Of a stretch of DNA of 21,926 nucleotides, positions 14,201 through 20,832 are shown piece after piece; the first letter of the stretch is position 1, and the number at the start of each line of letters is the position of its first letter. This DNA is from a virus. The notes beneath the pieces are model-generated. The model ran no database searches, was not told where the DNA came from, and worked only from the letters and a program-made list of their open reading frames with translations. The DNA lies in the IMG/VR virus record IMGVR_UViG_3300042486_000362, positions 1-21,926 of that record; one strand, written 5' to 3'. The position numbers and the translations under genes are program-made.

Positions 14201-14301
14201 TGGATAAAAGAGAAAAGACAATAGTATACACAGCCATTGGAATATGGTCACTGTGGGTAGTAGGTTTAGTATTATTGGCACATTATGTATTACATGTATA
14301 A
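14200..14301 (+). CDS. 33-aa membrane micropeptide
   Basis: A 33-aa ORF, basic N-terminus (MDKREK) and one hydrophobic span (about residues 8-31, IVYTAIGIWSLWVVGLVLLA). It is joined to the preceding membrane gene by a TAATG overlap and the next gene starts two bases after its stop. Tandem placement with another single-span protein suggests a joint complex. Very short, so moderate confidence. Confidence 0.5.
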   Translation: MDKREKTIVYTAIGIWSLWVVGLVLLAHYVLHV

Positions 14302-14303
14302 TT

Positions 14304-14570
14304 ATGGCAACAACAAAAGGAAGTAGTTATGTAGATTGTTATCATCCTGATAATGATGATTTATGGTGTCAACTAGAAGTGTTCTGGGAACATCATTATG
14401 AACCAGCAGTTATGTATTACAGCGATGGATCAGGTTATCCTGGTGATGATTCATTTGAGATAACAGGATCAAAGATGATCACATATTGTGGTGAACCAGT
14501 ACAACAAATGGTAGAACCACATTGGATTGATTGGGATAAAGTACAAGAAGATTTAGACACAGAATTATGA
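14304..14570 (+). CDS. Small acidic aromatic protein
   Basis: An 88-aa protein beginning MATTKGSSYVDCYHPDNDDL, rich in Asp, Glu, Trp, Tyr and His, with a central DGSGYPGDDSFEITGSKMIT. Four cysteines are scattered rather than paired. I use the ATG at 14304, two bases after the previous stop; an in-frame ATG at 14244 would add 20 residues overlapping the micropeptide gene. The end overlaps the next start by four bases. Not recognised. Confidence 0.65.
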   Translation: MATTKGSSYVDCYHPDNDDLWCQLEVFWEHHYEPAVMYYSDGSGYPGDDSFEITGSKMITYCGEPVQQMVEPHWIDWDKVQEDLDTEL

Positions 14571-14950
14571 CAAAGTCAACTAAAGTTAGAAAAAAAGCAG
14601 AACATCGTATCGTTAGAACTAATCCTATCGAGCAGCATTACACAGATTGTTTATCATGTGGTCACGTTCACAATGTAGAGACATTAATGAAATACTACAA
14701 GCGACAAGGAGCACATTCAATGCATTATTTGTGTGATAAATGCAATCATAGGATGAGGTTGGCGATTACTAAGTTTGATTATTTAGTGTTTCACAAACAA
14801 TCAGTAAACAGTTATGGTAAGAAACAATGGGATGATATATTTCAGGTGGCTGAGATTGAAATTCCACAAGAGGTTAAAAACTGGCTCGTTAGAAGCTATC
14901 AGCCACCAAGAAAAAGAACAGAAGACGAAGTATTCACAATTAAACAATAA
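14567..14950 (+). CDS. Zinc-ribbon protein
   Basis: A 127-aa basic protein with two CxxC knuckles, C28-x2-C31 (DCLSCGH) and C56-x2-C59 (LCDKCNH), 24 residues apart, the classical zinc-ribbon arrangement. The N-terminus is basic (TKVRKKAEHRIVR). The C-terminal half (about 70-127) is helical and charged, ending KRTEDEVFTIKQ. Zinc ribbons often bind nucleic acid or RNA polymerase. ATGA overlap with the upstream gene. No family name is claimed. Confidence 0.7.
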   Translation: MTKSTKVRKKAEHRIVRTNPIEQHYTDCLSCGHVHNVETLMKYYKRQGAHSMHYLCDKCNHRMRLAITKFDYLVFHKQSVNSYGKKQWDDIFQVAEIEIPQEVKNWLVRSYQPPRKRTEDEVFTIKQ

Positions 14951-14954
14951 CAAG

Positions 14955-15296
14955 ATGAAATTATTAAACTTTGATTTAGAGAAATACAATACAGGTAACT
15001 TTGATGTAGTATTAGGTAATGGTGAGAAGGTAAAGATTGCTGCAATCAACCCAGAAGAGAAGTATGCTATCCTAGGATGGGCAGCAGGTGCTAGTTATGC
15101 ATGGGAGATTGATGGTAGCTATGGTGTGTTAGGTAATAATACATTCCGTTTATACATGTCACCTAAGAAAACAACTGTACATATCACTGTTACTCGTAAC
15201 AAGAATGGTAAAATCAATGTATATGGTACAACAGATAGATTACCAGCAGTGTATAACAATGCAGAGTTATTGAAGCGTTTAACTGTAGAAGTATAA
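14955..15296 (+). CDS. Beta-rich hypothetical protein
   Basis: A 113-aa protein from the ATG at 14955, four bases after the previous stop, with ATTCACA 23 bases upstream and an A/C-rich leader AATTAAACAATAACAAG. It is strand-rich, with glycine turns (LGNGEKVKIAAINPEEKYA, AGASYAWEIDGSYGVLG) and a basic beta segment TTVHITVTRNKNGKINVYG, suggesting a small beta-barrel or sandwich. The final helix contains NAELLKRLTVEV. Not recognised; its regular GGT/CGT codons hint at good expression. Confidence 0.7.
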   Translation: MKLLNFDLEKYNTGNFDVVLGNGEKVKIAAINPEEKYAILGWAAGASYAWEIDGSYGVLGNNTFRLYMSPKKTTVHITVTRNKNGKINVYGTTDRLPAVYNNAELLKRLTVEV

Positions 15297-15448
15297 TGAA
15301 AACAGCAACTATCAGCGTACAATCAGCATTTGAGCATATTGACAAAGAGCTGAAAAAGGAGTATCTTCGTGATAAACAACGGTGGATGGAGAAATGGAAT
15401 GTTAGAGAAATCAAAACATACAGACCAAAGACTGCATTAGAGCGATGA
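15296..15448 (+). CDS. Small basic helical protein
   Basis: A 50-aa ORF (MKTATISVQSAFEHIDKELK onward) joined to the previous gene by TAATG. It is a charged helix with Trp residues (KQRWMEKWNVREIK), ends in TGA, and has no membrane segment. Not recognised. Confidence 0.55.
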   Translation: MKTATISVQSAFEHIDKELKKEYLRDKQRWMEKWNVREIKTYRPKTALER

Positions 15449-15451
15449 TAT

Positions 15452-15685
15452 ATGTCTAGAAGTACTAAGAAGCCAATCATTAAGGATGCACCTCGTAATG
15501 CCAAGAAATCAGCCCTCTATTGGAGAGCTGTACGTAAGGGAATGAAGAGAGCTGTAAACAGATTAGCACGTGGTGAGGAGGTAGAGATACCTTCTCATCA
15601 TAGCTTAGTTAATGATTATGATTATAGTGACTTTACATTACATCCTTATGACGAGGAATCACAAAAAAAGTTTAAACGTAAATAA
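15452..15685 (+). CDS. Strongly basic small protein
   Basis: A 77-aa protein. Residues 1-45 are packed with Lys and Arg (KNAKKS-type clusters, RAVRKGMKRAVNRLARGE), followed by an acidic His/Tyr/Asp stretch (HHSLVNDYDYSDFTLHPYDE) and a basic end (KKFKRK). The bipartite charge could suit an RNA- or ribosome-binding protein. It begins three bases after the previous stop. Not recognised. Confidence 0.6.
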   Translation: MSRSTKKPIIKDAPRNAKKSALYWRAVRKGMKRAVNRLARGEEVEIPSHHSLVNDYDYSDFTLHPYDEESQKKFKRK

Positions 15686-15686
15686 G

Positions 15687-15887
15687 ATGAAAAATGAATC
15701 AATAATTAATGTTAAGCTCTCAGACGAGGTTAGTGAGTTTTTACGTATGAATTCTACTATGGTAGAAATCGATGGATCGAGATATTACCAACCAGCTCAA
15801 TTTTGGTACACACAAGCTTTTCTAGGAAATGAAAACATATTTCGGGTACATACAAAACTACCAACTTATCAACAAGACAATGAGTGA
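15687..15887 (+). CDS. Small hypothetical protein
   Basis: A 66-aa protein starting one base after the preceding stop (MKNESIINVKLSDEVSEFLR onward). An in-frame ATG at 15612 lies wholly inside the upstream gene and is rejected. The layout is strand, helix, strand (TMVEIDGSRYYQPAQFWYTQ), with no cysteines or membrane spans. It overlaps the next gene by eight bases. Not recognised. Confidence 0.6.
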   Translation: MKNESIINVKLSDEVSEFLRMNSTMVEIDGSRYYQPAQFWYTQAFLGNENIFRVHTKLPTYQQDNE

Positions 15888-16071
15888 TATAGCATTTAAA
15901 AGAGGAGATAAAGTTTATGACGAAAGATATGGTAATGGAATAATAGATTATTCAGAGAACCATTTAATAGTAGAATTTAGAATGGGACAATATATAACCT
16001 ATGATTTAAAAGGTTATAGACATTTTCCCGAACAAAAACAACCAGCTTTATTTAGACAACAAAAATCATGA
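15880..16071 (+). CDS. SH3/Tudor-like small beta-barrel protein
   Basis: A 63-aa protein with KRGDKVYDERYGNGIIDYS near the N-terminus, then HLIVEFRMGQYITYDLKGYR and a Pro-rich tail KQPALFRQQKS. The GDKVYD-YG-G pattern followed by a V-F strand is typical of small SH3- or Tudor-like barrels seen in many Bacteroidetes and phage proteins. Binding partner unknown. The start at 15880 (overlapping 8 bases) is chosen because the barrel motif begins right after it; an ATG at 15829 would add an unrelated N-terminus. Confidence 0.65.
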   Translation: MSDIAFKRGDKVYDERYGNGIIDYSENHLIVEFRMGQYITYDLKGYRHFPEQKQPALFRQQKS

Positions 16072-16256
16072 AAAAGTTAAACAAGTTTGAGAGATACGTA
16101 TTAGAGCAGGGATTAACTATGTGGCAAGAAGAAATGCAAAACCACATTGCTAGTGCTGATAATCAAGGTAGGAGATCAGTATTTGCTAAGGAATATCCAC
16201 CTATGGTAGTTCAAGATATTAAGAATAAGTTAGATAGTTTAACAAGTAAAAGATAA
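16068..16256 (+). CDS. Small helical protein
   Basis: A 62-aa, mainly helical, basic protein (MKKLNKFERYVLEQGLTMWQ onward), with a break at AKEYPPMVVQDIKNKLDSL. Four-base overlap with the upstream gene and a TAATG junction downstream. Not recognised. Confidence 0.6.
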   Translation: MKKLNKFERYVLEQGLTMWQEEMQNHIASADNQGRRSVFAKEYPPMVVQDIKNKLDSLTSKR

Positions 16257-16459
16257 TGCCAGATATAGCAATGTGTGCAGGGACTGAGTGTCCACGCAAG
16301 AATAACTGTCATAGACATACAGCTAAGGCTAGTGACTATCAATCTTATTTCATGACACCACCTATCAAAGAGGATGGTAGCTGTGAGTATTTCTGGGATA
16401 ACAAAGACTATCCAGCAGAAGGAGCATTCCATAACAAACTAGATAATGGTGAAAAATAA
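16256..16459 (+). CDS. Cys/His-rich small metal-binding candidate
   Basis: A 67-aa protein with C7, C12, C18, H19, H21 and C43 (MCAGTECPRKNNCHRHTAKA, then GSCEYFW). The spacing fits a metal site, zinc or iron-sulfur, rather than random cysteines, and similar short C-x4-C-P-x4-C proteins occur in Bacteroidetes phages in my recollection. The C-terminus is acidic. It overlaps the next gene by 14 bases if that gene starts at 16446. Function unknown. Confidence 0.65.
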   Translation: MPDIAMCAGTECPRKNNCHRHTAKASDYQSYFMTPPIKEDGSCEYFWDNKDYPAEGAFHNKLDNGEK

Positions 16460-16652
16460 AACAGCAATGCAAGAACTATTGGAATGGGTTAGAAAAACAT
16501 TACCAATGGACTTGGACACACCAAGAATGATTGAAGATAAGATTGAATCACTATTACCTAAGGAGAAAGAACAAGAGCTATTAGCTAGAAAAGAAAGTTA
16601 TGATGAGGGGTGGTTAGAAGCTACTCAATACATTATGAAACGTATAAAATAA
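16446..16652 (+). CDS. Small helical protein before the polymerase
   Basis: A 68-aa helical, charged protein (from MVKNKTAMQELLEWVRKTLP to EATQYIMKRIK) with heptad-like hydrophobics. A second start at 16467 (MQELLEWVRK) would avoid the overlap with the upstream gene and leaves 61 residues; both are plausible. The polymerase starts seven bases downstream, so the two are co-expressed. Not recognised. Confidence 0.6.
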   Translation: MVKNKTAMQELLEWVRKTLPMDLDTPRMIEDKIESLLPKEKEQELLARKESYDEGWLEATQYIMKRIK

Positions 16653-16659
16653 TAGAATC

Positions 16660-18609
16660 ATGAAAGTATTTATTTATGACATTGAAACGATGCAAGAGCT
16701 GTTTCTCATACATGTCTACGATCCACAAGAAGACAAGGGATATGATTTCTTAATCAGTCAATGGCATAATAACTTTGATGGTTTTATCAAACTTCTACAC
16801 GACAACCCTGAGCACTATTGGGTAGGTTATAACAATCTACGCTTTGATGCACAGGTTGTTGAGTGGGTGTTACGTAGTTATGAGGAGTGGCATGAAGCTA
16901 GTGGTCTTGAGATTACAGCTAAGATTGCACAGAAAGCAGCAGACGTTATCCATGATGCTAACTTTGAGGTATTCCCTGAGTTCAGAGAAGACCAGCTATC
17001 ATTCAAACAGATAGACTTATTCAAGGTGAATCACTATGATAACAAGAATCGAATGGTGAGCCTTAAAAGGCTAGAGTTCGAGATGGATCTAGAGAACATC
17101 GAGGAGATGCCTATACATCACACAAAGACAAACATGACCAAGGAAGAGATTGCTCTCACTATGGACTATTGTCGTAATGATGTGCATGCAACCTATGAGT
17201 TCTACAAGATTACTACAGGGAACTGTGATCATCCATTATACAAGGGTAACAATCAGATAGAATTGCGACAAGATATCGAAGAAGAATTTGGTATACCATG
17301 TCTAAACTATTCTGATAGTAAGATTGGTGATGAGATGATTAAGAAGTATTATTGTGAACAGAAAGGTATTAAACTAACAGAGCTCCCTAAGAAAGGATTC
17401 TTTCGTAAGGAGATTAGAGTGAAGAACTGTATTGCAGATTATGTTGAGTTCAAGACACCACAGCTAAAACTCTTCCTAAAGAAGATGAAAGGCACAGTGC
17501 TTGGACTACAGGATGATTTCAAAGAGCACATTACATTCTATGATAATGTGTATTCATTCATGAAAGGTGGTTTACATACAGAAAACAAACCAGAAATATT
17601 TGAAGCTGATGAGAATTATGAGATCATTGATTGGGATGTGTCTAGCTATTATCCTGCTATTATCATTAATAATAAGCGTTATCCCTCTCATCTTGGTAAA
17701 GAGTTCCTTTTGGGTTATAAACAAATGTTTGACCGCAGATTGGAGCTCAAGCCCCAGGCAAAGAAGGACAAACGCATCAAAGGTATTGTTGGTGCTCTCA
17801 AGCTTGCTGTTAATAGTGTGTATGGCAAGTCTAGCGATATGCAAAACTGGATTTATGACAGGCAGCTTACTATGTTTACAACTATTACTGGCGAGCTCTC
17901 TCTATTTATGCTTATTGAAGCTTACGAACTAGAGGGCATACATGTAATATCAGCTAACACTGATGGTGTTACTATTAGAATCAAGAAGACAGACATATAC
18001 AAGATGCATGAGATTAATGCATGGTGGTCAAAACTAACACAATATGAACTCGAAAGAACAGATTACAGTAAAATCATTTTCTCGACTGTTAACGATTACC
18101 TTGCGATTAAAACAGATGGAGAAGTTAAGAAGAAAGGTGATTTTCTCACTGACTTTGAACTGCATAAAAATAAGTCTGGCAGGGTTGTGCCTATCGCTCT
18201 TGAACAGTACTTCATTAATGGTATTCCTGTGGCTGACACCATTCGGTCTCATAGAAATATATATGATTTTGCTATGCGTCAGAGGGCTACAAAGGATTTC
18301 CACTTTGAGGGCAAATCTGATAGAGGAACAACAGTCTATAACAAGCTTATTAGATACTATGTATCCATCACTGGGGAAAAACTACTCAAAGTTAAGAATG
18401 AAGAGTGTGATTCAAGAGCAGCAGCTATATCACAAGTAGAAGCAGGAGATTGGTTGATGACAGTATGTAATCACCTATCACCAAAGCATCCACTAGATAA
18501 CATTAATCATTCTTATTATATCGAGAAGGCAGAACGTATTATTAACAAGATTAATTATCAGGGCAAGAAAGTACCTGTGATTGATCCTAATCAACTAAGT
18601 TTATTTTAA
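16660..18609 (+). CDS. B-family DNA polymerase with clamp-binding C-terminus
   Basis: A 649-aa replicative DNA polymerase. The 3'-5' exonuclease motifs are present: Exo I YDIET (D7, E9), Exo II NNLRFD (D63) and Exo III YCRND (Y170, D174). Polymerase motif A is WDVSSYYP (D326), motif B KLAVNSVYG (381-389), motif C ANTDG (D435) and the KKKG segment is 490-493. All catalytic residues look intact. The short length and TDG variant of motif C fit the phage PolB group found in part of the crAss-like phages. The last five residues are QLSLF, the canonical bacterial sliding-clamp-binding pentapeptide, as also found at the C-terminus of E. coli Pol II (QLGLF). I infer recruitment of the host beta clamp. 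No terminal-protein gene is obvious, and the palm region uses codons unlike its flanks. Confidence 0.95.
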   Translation: MKVFIYDIETMQELFLIHVYDPQEDKGYDFLISQWHNNFDGFIKLLHDNPEHYWVGYNNLRFDAQVVEWVLRSYEEWHEASGLEITAKIAQKAADVIHDANFEVFPEFREDQLSFKQIDLFKVNHYDNKNRMVSLKRLEFEMDLENIEEMPIHHTKTNMTKEEIALTMDYCRNDVHATYEFYKITTGNCDHPLYKGNNQIELRQDIEEEFGIPCLNYSDSKIGDEMIKKYYCEQKGIKLTELPKKGFFRKEIRVKNCIADYVEFKTPQLKLFLKKMKGTVLGLQDDFKEHITFYDNVYSFMKGGLHTENKPEIFEADENYEIIDWDVSSYYPAIIINNKRYPSHLGKEFLLGYKQMFDRRLELKPQAKKDKRIKGIVGALKLAVNSVYGKSSDMQNWIYDRQLTMFTTITGELSLFMLIEAYELEGIHVISANTDGVTIRIKKTDIYKMHEINAWWSKLTQYELERTDYSKIIFSTVNDYLAIKTDGEVKKKGDFLTDFELHKNKSGRVVPIALEQYFINGIPVADTIRSHRNIYDFAMRQRATKDFHFEGKSDRGTTVYNKLIRYYVSITGEKLLKVKNEECDSRAAAISQVEAGDWLMTVCNHLSPKHPLDNINHSYYIEKAERIINKINYQGKKVPVIDPNQLSLF

Positions 18610-18917
18610 TGGCAGGAACACAAAAACAACGTGATCAATTGATCAAGAACCTAATCACACTACAGATGGAGTGTATTGGGAAGAAGTATGTAGATTGGAT
18701 TGAAGTAGATAATCCAAGAGAGCTCTATAGTATTACAGAAGAACAATATAGAGAGTTTGATAAGAAAGCTATCTATCTAATCAAGAAGACAAAGAAATGT
18801 AATAGTGGTATAGCACGTAAGACTCTTAATGAGTTCAATGATAAGATTGGATTAGAAATCCATGTACCCATTTTTACAGTCTGGGATAGACTTAGAAAGT
18901 TCTTTGTTGGTTACTAG
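18609..18917 (+). CDS. Hypothetical basic protein after polymerase
   Basis: A 102-aa, helical, basic protein coupled to the polymerase by a TAATG overlap. It has aromatic and charged helices (LQMECIGKKYVDWIEVDNPR, QYREFDKKAIYLIKKTKKC) and ends IFTVWDRLRKFFVGY. No motif recognised. The tight coupling suggests a replication accessory, for instance a polymerase partner, but this is inference. The stop is TAG and a strong hairpin follows at once. Confidence 0.65.
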   Translation: MAGTQKQRDQLIKNLITLQMECIGKKYVDWIEVDNPRELYSITEEQYREFDKKAIYLIKKTKKCNSGIARKTLNEFNDKIGLEIHVPIFTVWDRLRKFFVGY

Positions 18918-18950
18918 CATCATTAACCCATGTTTTGGGCTATAATGATG
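18918..18950 (+). terminator. Hairpin after polymerase operon
   Basis: CATCATTA (18918-18925) pairs with TAATGATG (18943-18950), and CCCA with TGGG inside. It starts one base after the stop codon at 18917. No T run follows, so it may stabilise or process the mRNA end rather than terminate strictly. Confidence 0.5.
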
Positions 18951-18973
18951 GATAATTACCACAATATGTAAAC

Positions 18974-19055
18974 TATATTATACTAAAAGGCATATAATTA
19001 GCCTAATGTATAATATATTATACGTAATCACGTATAAATTTAGTAGTAATACTAC
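18974..19055. repeat. Cluster of perfect inverted repeats (AT-rich)
   Basis: Three consecutive elements: TATATTATAC (18974-18983) with GTATAATATA (19008-19017), enclosing AGGC/GCCT; TTATACGT-AATC-ACGTATAA (19018-19037); and GTAGT-AAT-ACTAC (19043-19055). They abut in very AT-rich DNA between the polymerase and helicase blocks. The remaining bases of 18918-19200 contain the direct repeat and AACTTGT/ACAAGTT (19169-19175 with 19184-19190), and no supported gene. Candidate origin or multi-site control region. Confidence 0.5.
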
Positions 19056-19069
19056 GGATAATAACAAAA

Positions 19070-19115
19070 ATCCAAACCAATATGGCATGGTAAATGATAA
19101 TTATCCAAACCAATA
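19070..19115. repeat. 13-bp direct repeat, two copies
   Basis: ATCCAAACCAATA occurs exactly at 19070-19082 and 19103-19115, 33 bases apart, about three helical turns. Same-face spacing of two identical sites suits an iteron or a regulator pair, though only two copies exist. Confidence 0.5.
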
Positions 19116-19200
19116 GTTTGCATTACTAATATACAAAAGTATATACTGGTAGTATACACTATTGACGAAACTTGTAACTTTTGACAAGTTCTGATAATAA

Positions 19201-19232
19201 GAAAGCCTCAGAGAGATCTGGGGCTTTTCTTT
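19201..19232. terminator. Strong terminator, GAGA loop, probably bidirectional
   Basis: AAAGCCTCAGA (19202-19212) pairs with TCTGGGGCTTT (19217-19227), 11 bp with one G-U pair and a GAGA tetraloop; T-rich tracts follow on the plus strand (TCTTTT) and on the minus strand (TTTCTTATT). On the minus strand it begins four bases after the stop of the 44-aa ORF, so it may serve that unit; it also separates the polymerase operon from the downstream block. Confidence 0.8.
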
Positions 19233-19366
19233 TACACTTCCTTATCAAGCACTAGTGGTTTGATATGTTTTCTCTCTGAACGAATGATTGTTGACTTAGA
19301 GAACTTAGAGAGTGTAGCTCCTAATGAAGAGCAGATTAGCATTACAGCAAGGATTAAATGTAGCAT
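19232..19366 (-). CDS. 44-aa membrane microprotein on the opposite strand
   Basis: A small leftward ORF inside a rightward block: MLHLILAVMLICSSLGATLS, then a Lys/Arg-rich polar tail (RSERKHIKPLVLDKEV). The N-terminal 19 residues are a membrane helix or uncleaved signal; there is a Cys but the -1 residue is Ile, so no regular lipobox. A TAnnTTTG promoter-like box lies 22 bases upstream and a strong terminator directly downstream, giving a complete small transcription unit. Its orientation is unlike every gene around it, as expected for an independently expressed insertion. No homologue is recalled, and the short length keeps confidence moderate. Confidence 0.5.
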   Translation of the reverse strand: MLHLILAVMLICSSLGATLSKFSKSTIIRSERKHIKPLVLDKEV

Positions 19367-19387
19367 AGTATTATTGGATTATTCTTA

Positions 19388-19395
19388 CAAAGATA
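19388..19395 (-). promoter_or_regulatory. Promoter-like box for the 44-aa ORF
   Basis: On the minus strand TATCTTTG matches TAnnTTTG and points at the ATG at 19366, leaving a leader of about 15 bases. The upstream -33 element is weak (TTTA 16 bases away). An 8-base match of this degeneracy is expected by chance several times in a window this long and AT-rich, so the support comes mainly from position. Confidence 0.4.
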
Positions 19396-19437
19396 ATACA
19401 TAGAATAGTACTAAACTACTGAGAATTGCATTTTACC

Positions 19438-19489
19438 AAGAACTTGATAAAAGTTCTTTATTTATTCACATTTTAACACAAACACAATT
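19438..19489 (+). promoter_or_regulatory. Hairpin plus ATTCACA leader before the 183-aa gene
   Basis: AAGAACTT (19438-19445) pairs with AAGTTCTT (19451-19458), loop GATAA, then TATTTATTCACA (19459-19470) and an A/C-rich leader (TTTTAACACAAACACAATT) to the ATG at 19490. The 12-base word is identical to that at 11231-11242, which also follows a hairpin. Confidence 0.5.
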
Positions 19490-20041
19490 ATGGCAGGACA
19501 AGAATTTATCACAAGACAAAGAGGTAGAAACGAACAAGTAGCATTTGATCAAGCAGTAGAGAATGCTATCGAAGAGTATGGCAATGATCCATACAATGGT
19601 ACAATCAGCACATGTACAAGTTATCAAGATGTTACAGACGAGTTCAAACGTTCTAAGATGGACAAGATGACTTTCATTAATAAGAAGCTAGAAGATTGTG
19701 GTAATCGTTATTGCTTCTGTATTGTTGAACAAGAACCAGTGGTTAACACTAATAAGATTAAGAGTGTTGTTGATCATGTAGTTGTTAAAGGTACTAGTAA
19801 ATGGGAACTTAGATACAATGTGTATGCAGGATGGGATGACAGACAAGTAGACTCTGCTAAAACAAAGGCTGAAGCTGTTGCTATTGCTCGTAACTACACT
19901 GAGAAAACAAAGACCACTACATTCGTAAGAATGGAGAAGAAGCTGGTTAATCAGAATCCTAATGTAGCATCTATTAGATACAAAGAATCATCTACAGAAC
20001 GTGAAGGAAGTTACATATTCTTTGGTTGGGGGGCTTATTAA
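19490..20041 (+). CDS. Conserved-looking hypothetical protein
   Basis: A 183-aa protein, first of the helicase-side block. The N-terminus MAGQEFITRQRGRNEQVAFD followed by NPYNGTIS-like DPYNGTISTC resembles a recurrent uncharacterised protein of Bacteroidetes phages, in my recollection. It has an N-terminal helical part (to about 75), cysteine pair CFC in RYCFCIVEQE, then a beta-rich half with WELRYNVYAGWDD and an aromatic glycine-rich end (YIFFGWGAY). Codons are of the well-expressed type and it has its own hairpin and leader. Function unknown. Confidence 0.75.
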   Translation: MAGQEFITRQRGRNEQVAFDQAVENAIEEYGNDPYNGTISTCTSYQDVTDEFKRSKMDKMTFINKKLEDCGNRYCFCIVEQEPVVNTNKIKSVVDHVVVKGTSKWELRYNVYAGWDDRQVDSAKTKAEAVAIARNYTEKTKTTTFVRMEKKLVNQNPNVASIRYKESSTEREGSYIFFGWGAY

Positions 20042-20042
20042 T

Positions 20043-20237
20043 ATGATACACATGGAAGATTATGAGAGGGAACATCTCAAAGATTTAGTATATTTACAAG
20101 AGGATATTGAGCTGATGAGAAACGAAGTGCAAACGGAAGTAAACAAGAGACAACCAGCTAAGATCCAAGTGATTGACATAGACAAAATGTTACAAAAACA
20201 ACGAGATGAATCTAAAATTAACACTTTACCATTTTAA
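20043..20237 (+). CDS. Small acidic helical protein
   Basis: A 64-aa charged helical protein (MIHMEDYEREHLKDLVYLQE onward), probably a short coiled coil. The start at 20043 follows the previous stop by one base. The last 32 bases overlap the next gene in another frame. Not recognised. Confidence 0.6.
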   Translation: MIHMEDYEREHLKDLVYLQEDIELMRNEVQTEVNKRQPAKIQVIDIDKMLQKQRDESKINTLPF

Positions 20238-20832
20238 AGAATTACAAAAATCTGGATTCACCTTAGACATGATTTTCCTTCTCAAACTAGGGGAGGAAGG
20301 TCATGATCTTAAAGCTCTTTGTACCAATGATCCTAAGATGGAAATCATCTATCAAGGTATTCGTAGGAAAGGACTGATATCAGAGAATGATAAGATCACA
20401 CTCACAGGTAACAATGTATTGAAGTTCCTCAAAGAGGAAGCACCAAAGGATAAGATTATCAAGAAGAAACCAGCTAACGAAGAGTTTGATAGATGGTGGA
20501 AAGCTTTTCCTGGTACAGATACATTCAAGCATGCAGGTAAGACATTCTCAGGTACTAGAGCTTTACGTAGGTCAATTGATGATTGTAGAACCAAGTTCAA
20601 CTCTATTCTATCAGAGGGTGAGTATACAGCAGATGATTTGATATCAGCATTGGAGTTTGATGTATTACAGAAGAAAGAGAACTCAGTAAAGAACAATGAT
20701 AACAAACTACGTTATATGCAGAACTCTCTCACCTATCTAACACAGAGAAGCTTTGAGCCTTTCATTGAGTTAGTTAGAGAAGGAATGGTAGTTAAAGCAG
20801 CAGTTAAAACAACAGGAGGTACAGACATATGA
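20206..20832 (+). CDS. Winged-helix primosome/helicase-loader candidate
   Basis: A 208-aa protein with an N-terminal winged-helix-like region (about residues 8-75: helices around DMIFLLKLGEEGHDLKAL and YQGIRRKGLISE, then wing-like KITLTGNNVL), a basic linker (81-90), and a C-terminal helical domain starting EFDRWWKAFPGTD with FSGTRALRRSIDDCRTKF and ending in a helix. DNA-binding head plus FxxWWxxFP-type helical tail recalls replisome organisers and DnaD/DnaT-like loaders. It lies just before the DnaB-like helicase, which supports this. No loader ATPase motif is seen, so the mechanism would be ATP-independent. Inference, moderately sure. Confidence 0.6.
   Translation: MNLKLTLYHFKELQKSGFTLDMIFLLKLGEEGHDLKALCTNDPKMEIIYQGIRRKGLISENDKITLTGNNVLKFLKEEAPKDKIIKKKPANEEFDRWWKAFPGTDTFKHAGKTFSGTRALRRSIDDCRTKFNSILSEGEYTADDLISALEFDVLQKKENSVKNNDNKLRYMQNSLTYLTQRSFEPFIELVREGMVVKAAVKTTGGTDI

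Noticed and set aside
18918-19489. tRNA genes or CRISPR array in the long gaps
   Set aside because: No cloverleaf with anticodon stem and TTCNA arm, and only two copies of a direct repeat.
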